DNA of 14,709 bases from Methanobacteriota archaeon (GTDB lineage: Archaea; Halobacteriota; Bog-38; Methanoflorentales; Methanoflorentaceae). The position numbers and the translations under genes are program-made. A model generated the notes under the pieces. It made no database searches and was not told the DNA's origin. It saw nothing but the letters and a program-made list of their open reading frames with translations. How positions within the stretch are numbered: position 1 is the first letter of the stretch; each line of letters begins with the position of its first letter. Shown piece after piece: positions 14,496 through 14,709 of this stretch. The stretch spans positions 1 through 14,709 of the forward strand of contig JAJRBK010000024.1 in assembly GCA_028679495.1 (NCBI GenBank). The letters are read 5' to 3'.

Positions 14496-14709
14496 TTAAC
14501 GCTCCACCTCGCCCAGCGCCTCCTCAACCGACGCGTTTTCATGCACGATACGCGTTATGGCACGAACGATCCCGGTGGGATTGCCGTGCTGAAACACATT
14601 GCGTCCAATGGCTACCCCACGGGCCCCTGAAGCGATCGCATCGGCGATCATCTGGAGGAGTTCAGTATCGGTTTCCACCTTAGGCCCGCCGGCAATAATG
14701 ACCGGCACA
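14496..14709 (-). CDS. aroA': ADTH synthase (AroA'), 3' part, cut by the window edge
   Basis: C-terminal 71 or so residues of a DeoC/LacD-like aldolase, most likely 2-amino-3,7-dideoxy-D-threo-hept-6-ulosonate synthase. This enzyme joins aspartate semialdehyde to a 6-deoxy-5-ketofructose phosphate and begins the archaeal shikimate route in place of DAHP synthase. The visible part has the phosphate-binding strand VIIAGGPK, the stretch MIADAIASGARGVAIGRNVFQ with the second phosphate-binding loop, and the family ending AITRIVHENASVEEAL. The reading frame is open to the right edge; the leftmost GTG codon is internal (preceding PVIIAGG), so the start lies outside. The position ahead of DHQ synthase II supports AroA' over a plain fructose-bisphosphate aldolase. 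Confidence 0.9.
   Translation of the reverse strand, partial: VPVIIAGGPKVETDTELLQMIADAIASGARGVAIGRNVFQHGNPTGIVRAITRIVHENASVEEALGEVER

Noticed and set aside
1..14709. tRNA, rRNA, CRISPR array, insertion sequence, prophage or defence genes
   Set aside because: All intergenic gaps are about 200 bases or less; I found no tRNA T-loop pattern, no regularly spaced direct repeats, no transposase motifs and no defence-type domains. The genes are core biosynthetic and glycosylation functions.

Overview
The window looks like chromosomal DNA of a euryarchaeon, most likely a methanogen or methane/alkane-oxidising relative of the Methanomicrobia (for example an ANME-1/Syntrophoarchaeum-like lineage). The order is an inference. 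The main evidence is gene content: an archaeal shikimate route starting with ADTH synthase and type II 3-dehydroquinate synthase, and the DUF39-CBS / NIL-ferredoxin / COG2122 trio known from methanogen homocysteine synthesis. The promoters are also archaeal in style: TTTATG-like TATA boxes recur upstream of the divergent genes, and several genes carry GGAGG-type ribosome binding sites. No rRNA, tRNA, CRISPR array, insertion sequence or phage gene is visible. The DNA is densely coding and the longest gap between genes is about 200 bases.

Layout. On the far left, fdhD (minus strand) faces away from a GT-C membrane glycosyltransferase (plus strand, 1088-2668). A minus-strand block follows, transcribed right to left: a GT2 polyprenyl-phosphate sugar synthase (5959-6642), a second large GT-C-like membrane protein four bases downstream (4161-5954), and a cysteine desulfurase (2865-4043) with its own promoter and a hairpin in its leader. 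A plus-strand operon (6830-9432) then encodes the homocysteine-forming sulfur transferase, its NIL/[4Fe-4S] reductase partner and a COG2122 (UPF0280) protein. It is preceded by a 7-bp-arm inverted repeat just upstream of a TATA box. The right third is a minus-strand aromatic amino acid operon in pathway order: ADTH synthase (cut by the right edge), 3-dehydroquinate synthase II, 3-dehydroquinate dehydratase, shikimate dehydrogenase and prephenate dehydrogenase. A sugar-nucleotide epimerase/dehydratase, perhaps with its own promoter, lies at its downstream end.

How the genes fit together. Two themes stand out. First, sulfur trafficking: a cysteine desulfurase, FdhD (a sulfurtransferase that takes sulfur from such desulfurases in bacteria) and the homocysteine trio lie within 10 kb. 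Second, aspartate semialdehyde: both the homocysteine system and ADTH synthase consume it, so two branch points of one metabolite sit side by side. A surface-glycan theme (GT2, two GT-C proteins and an SDR epimerase) is interleaved.

The points most worth a second look are a prephenate dehydrogenase whose C-terminus resembles the ferredoxin-fold anticodon-binding domain of PheRS beta, a 3-dehydroquinate dehydratase with an enlarged lid loop, an FdhD that keeps only one cysteine of the usual CxxC pair, and the operator-like repeat before the homocysteine operon.
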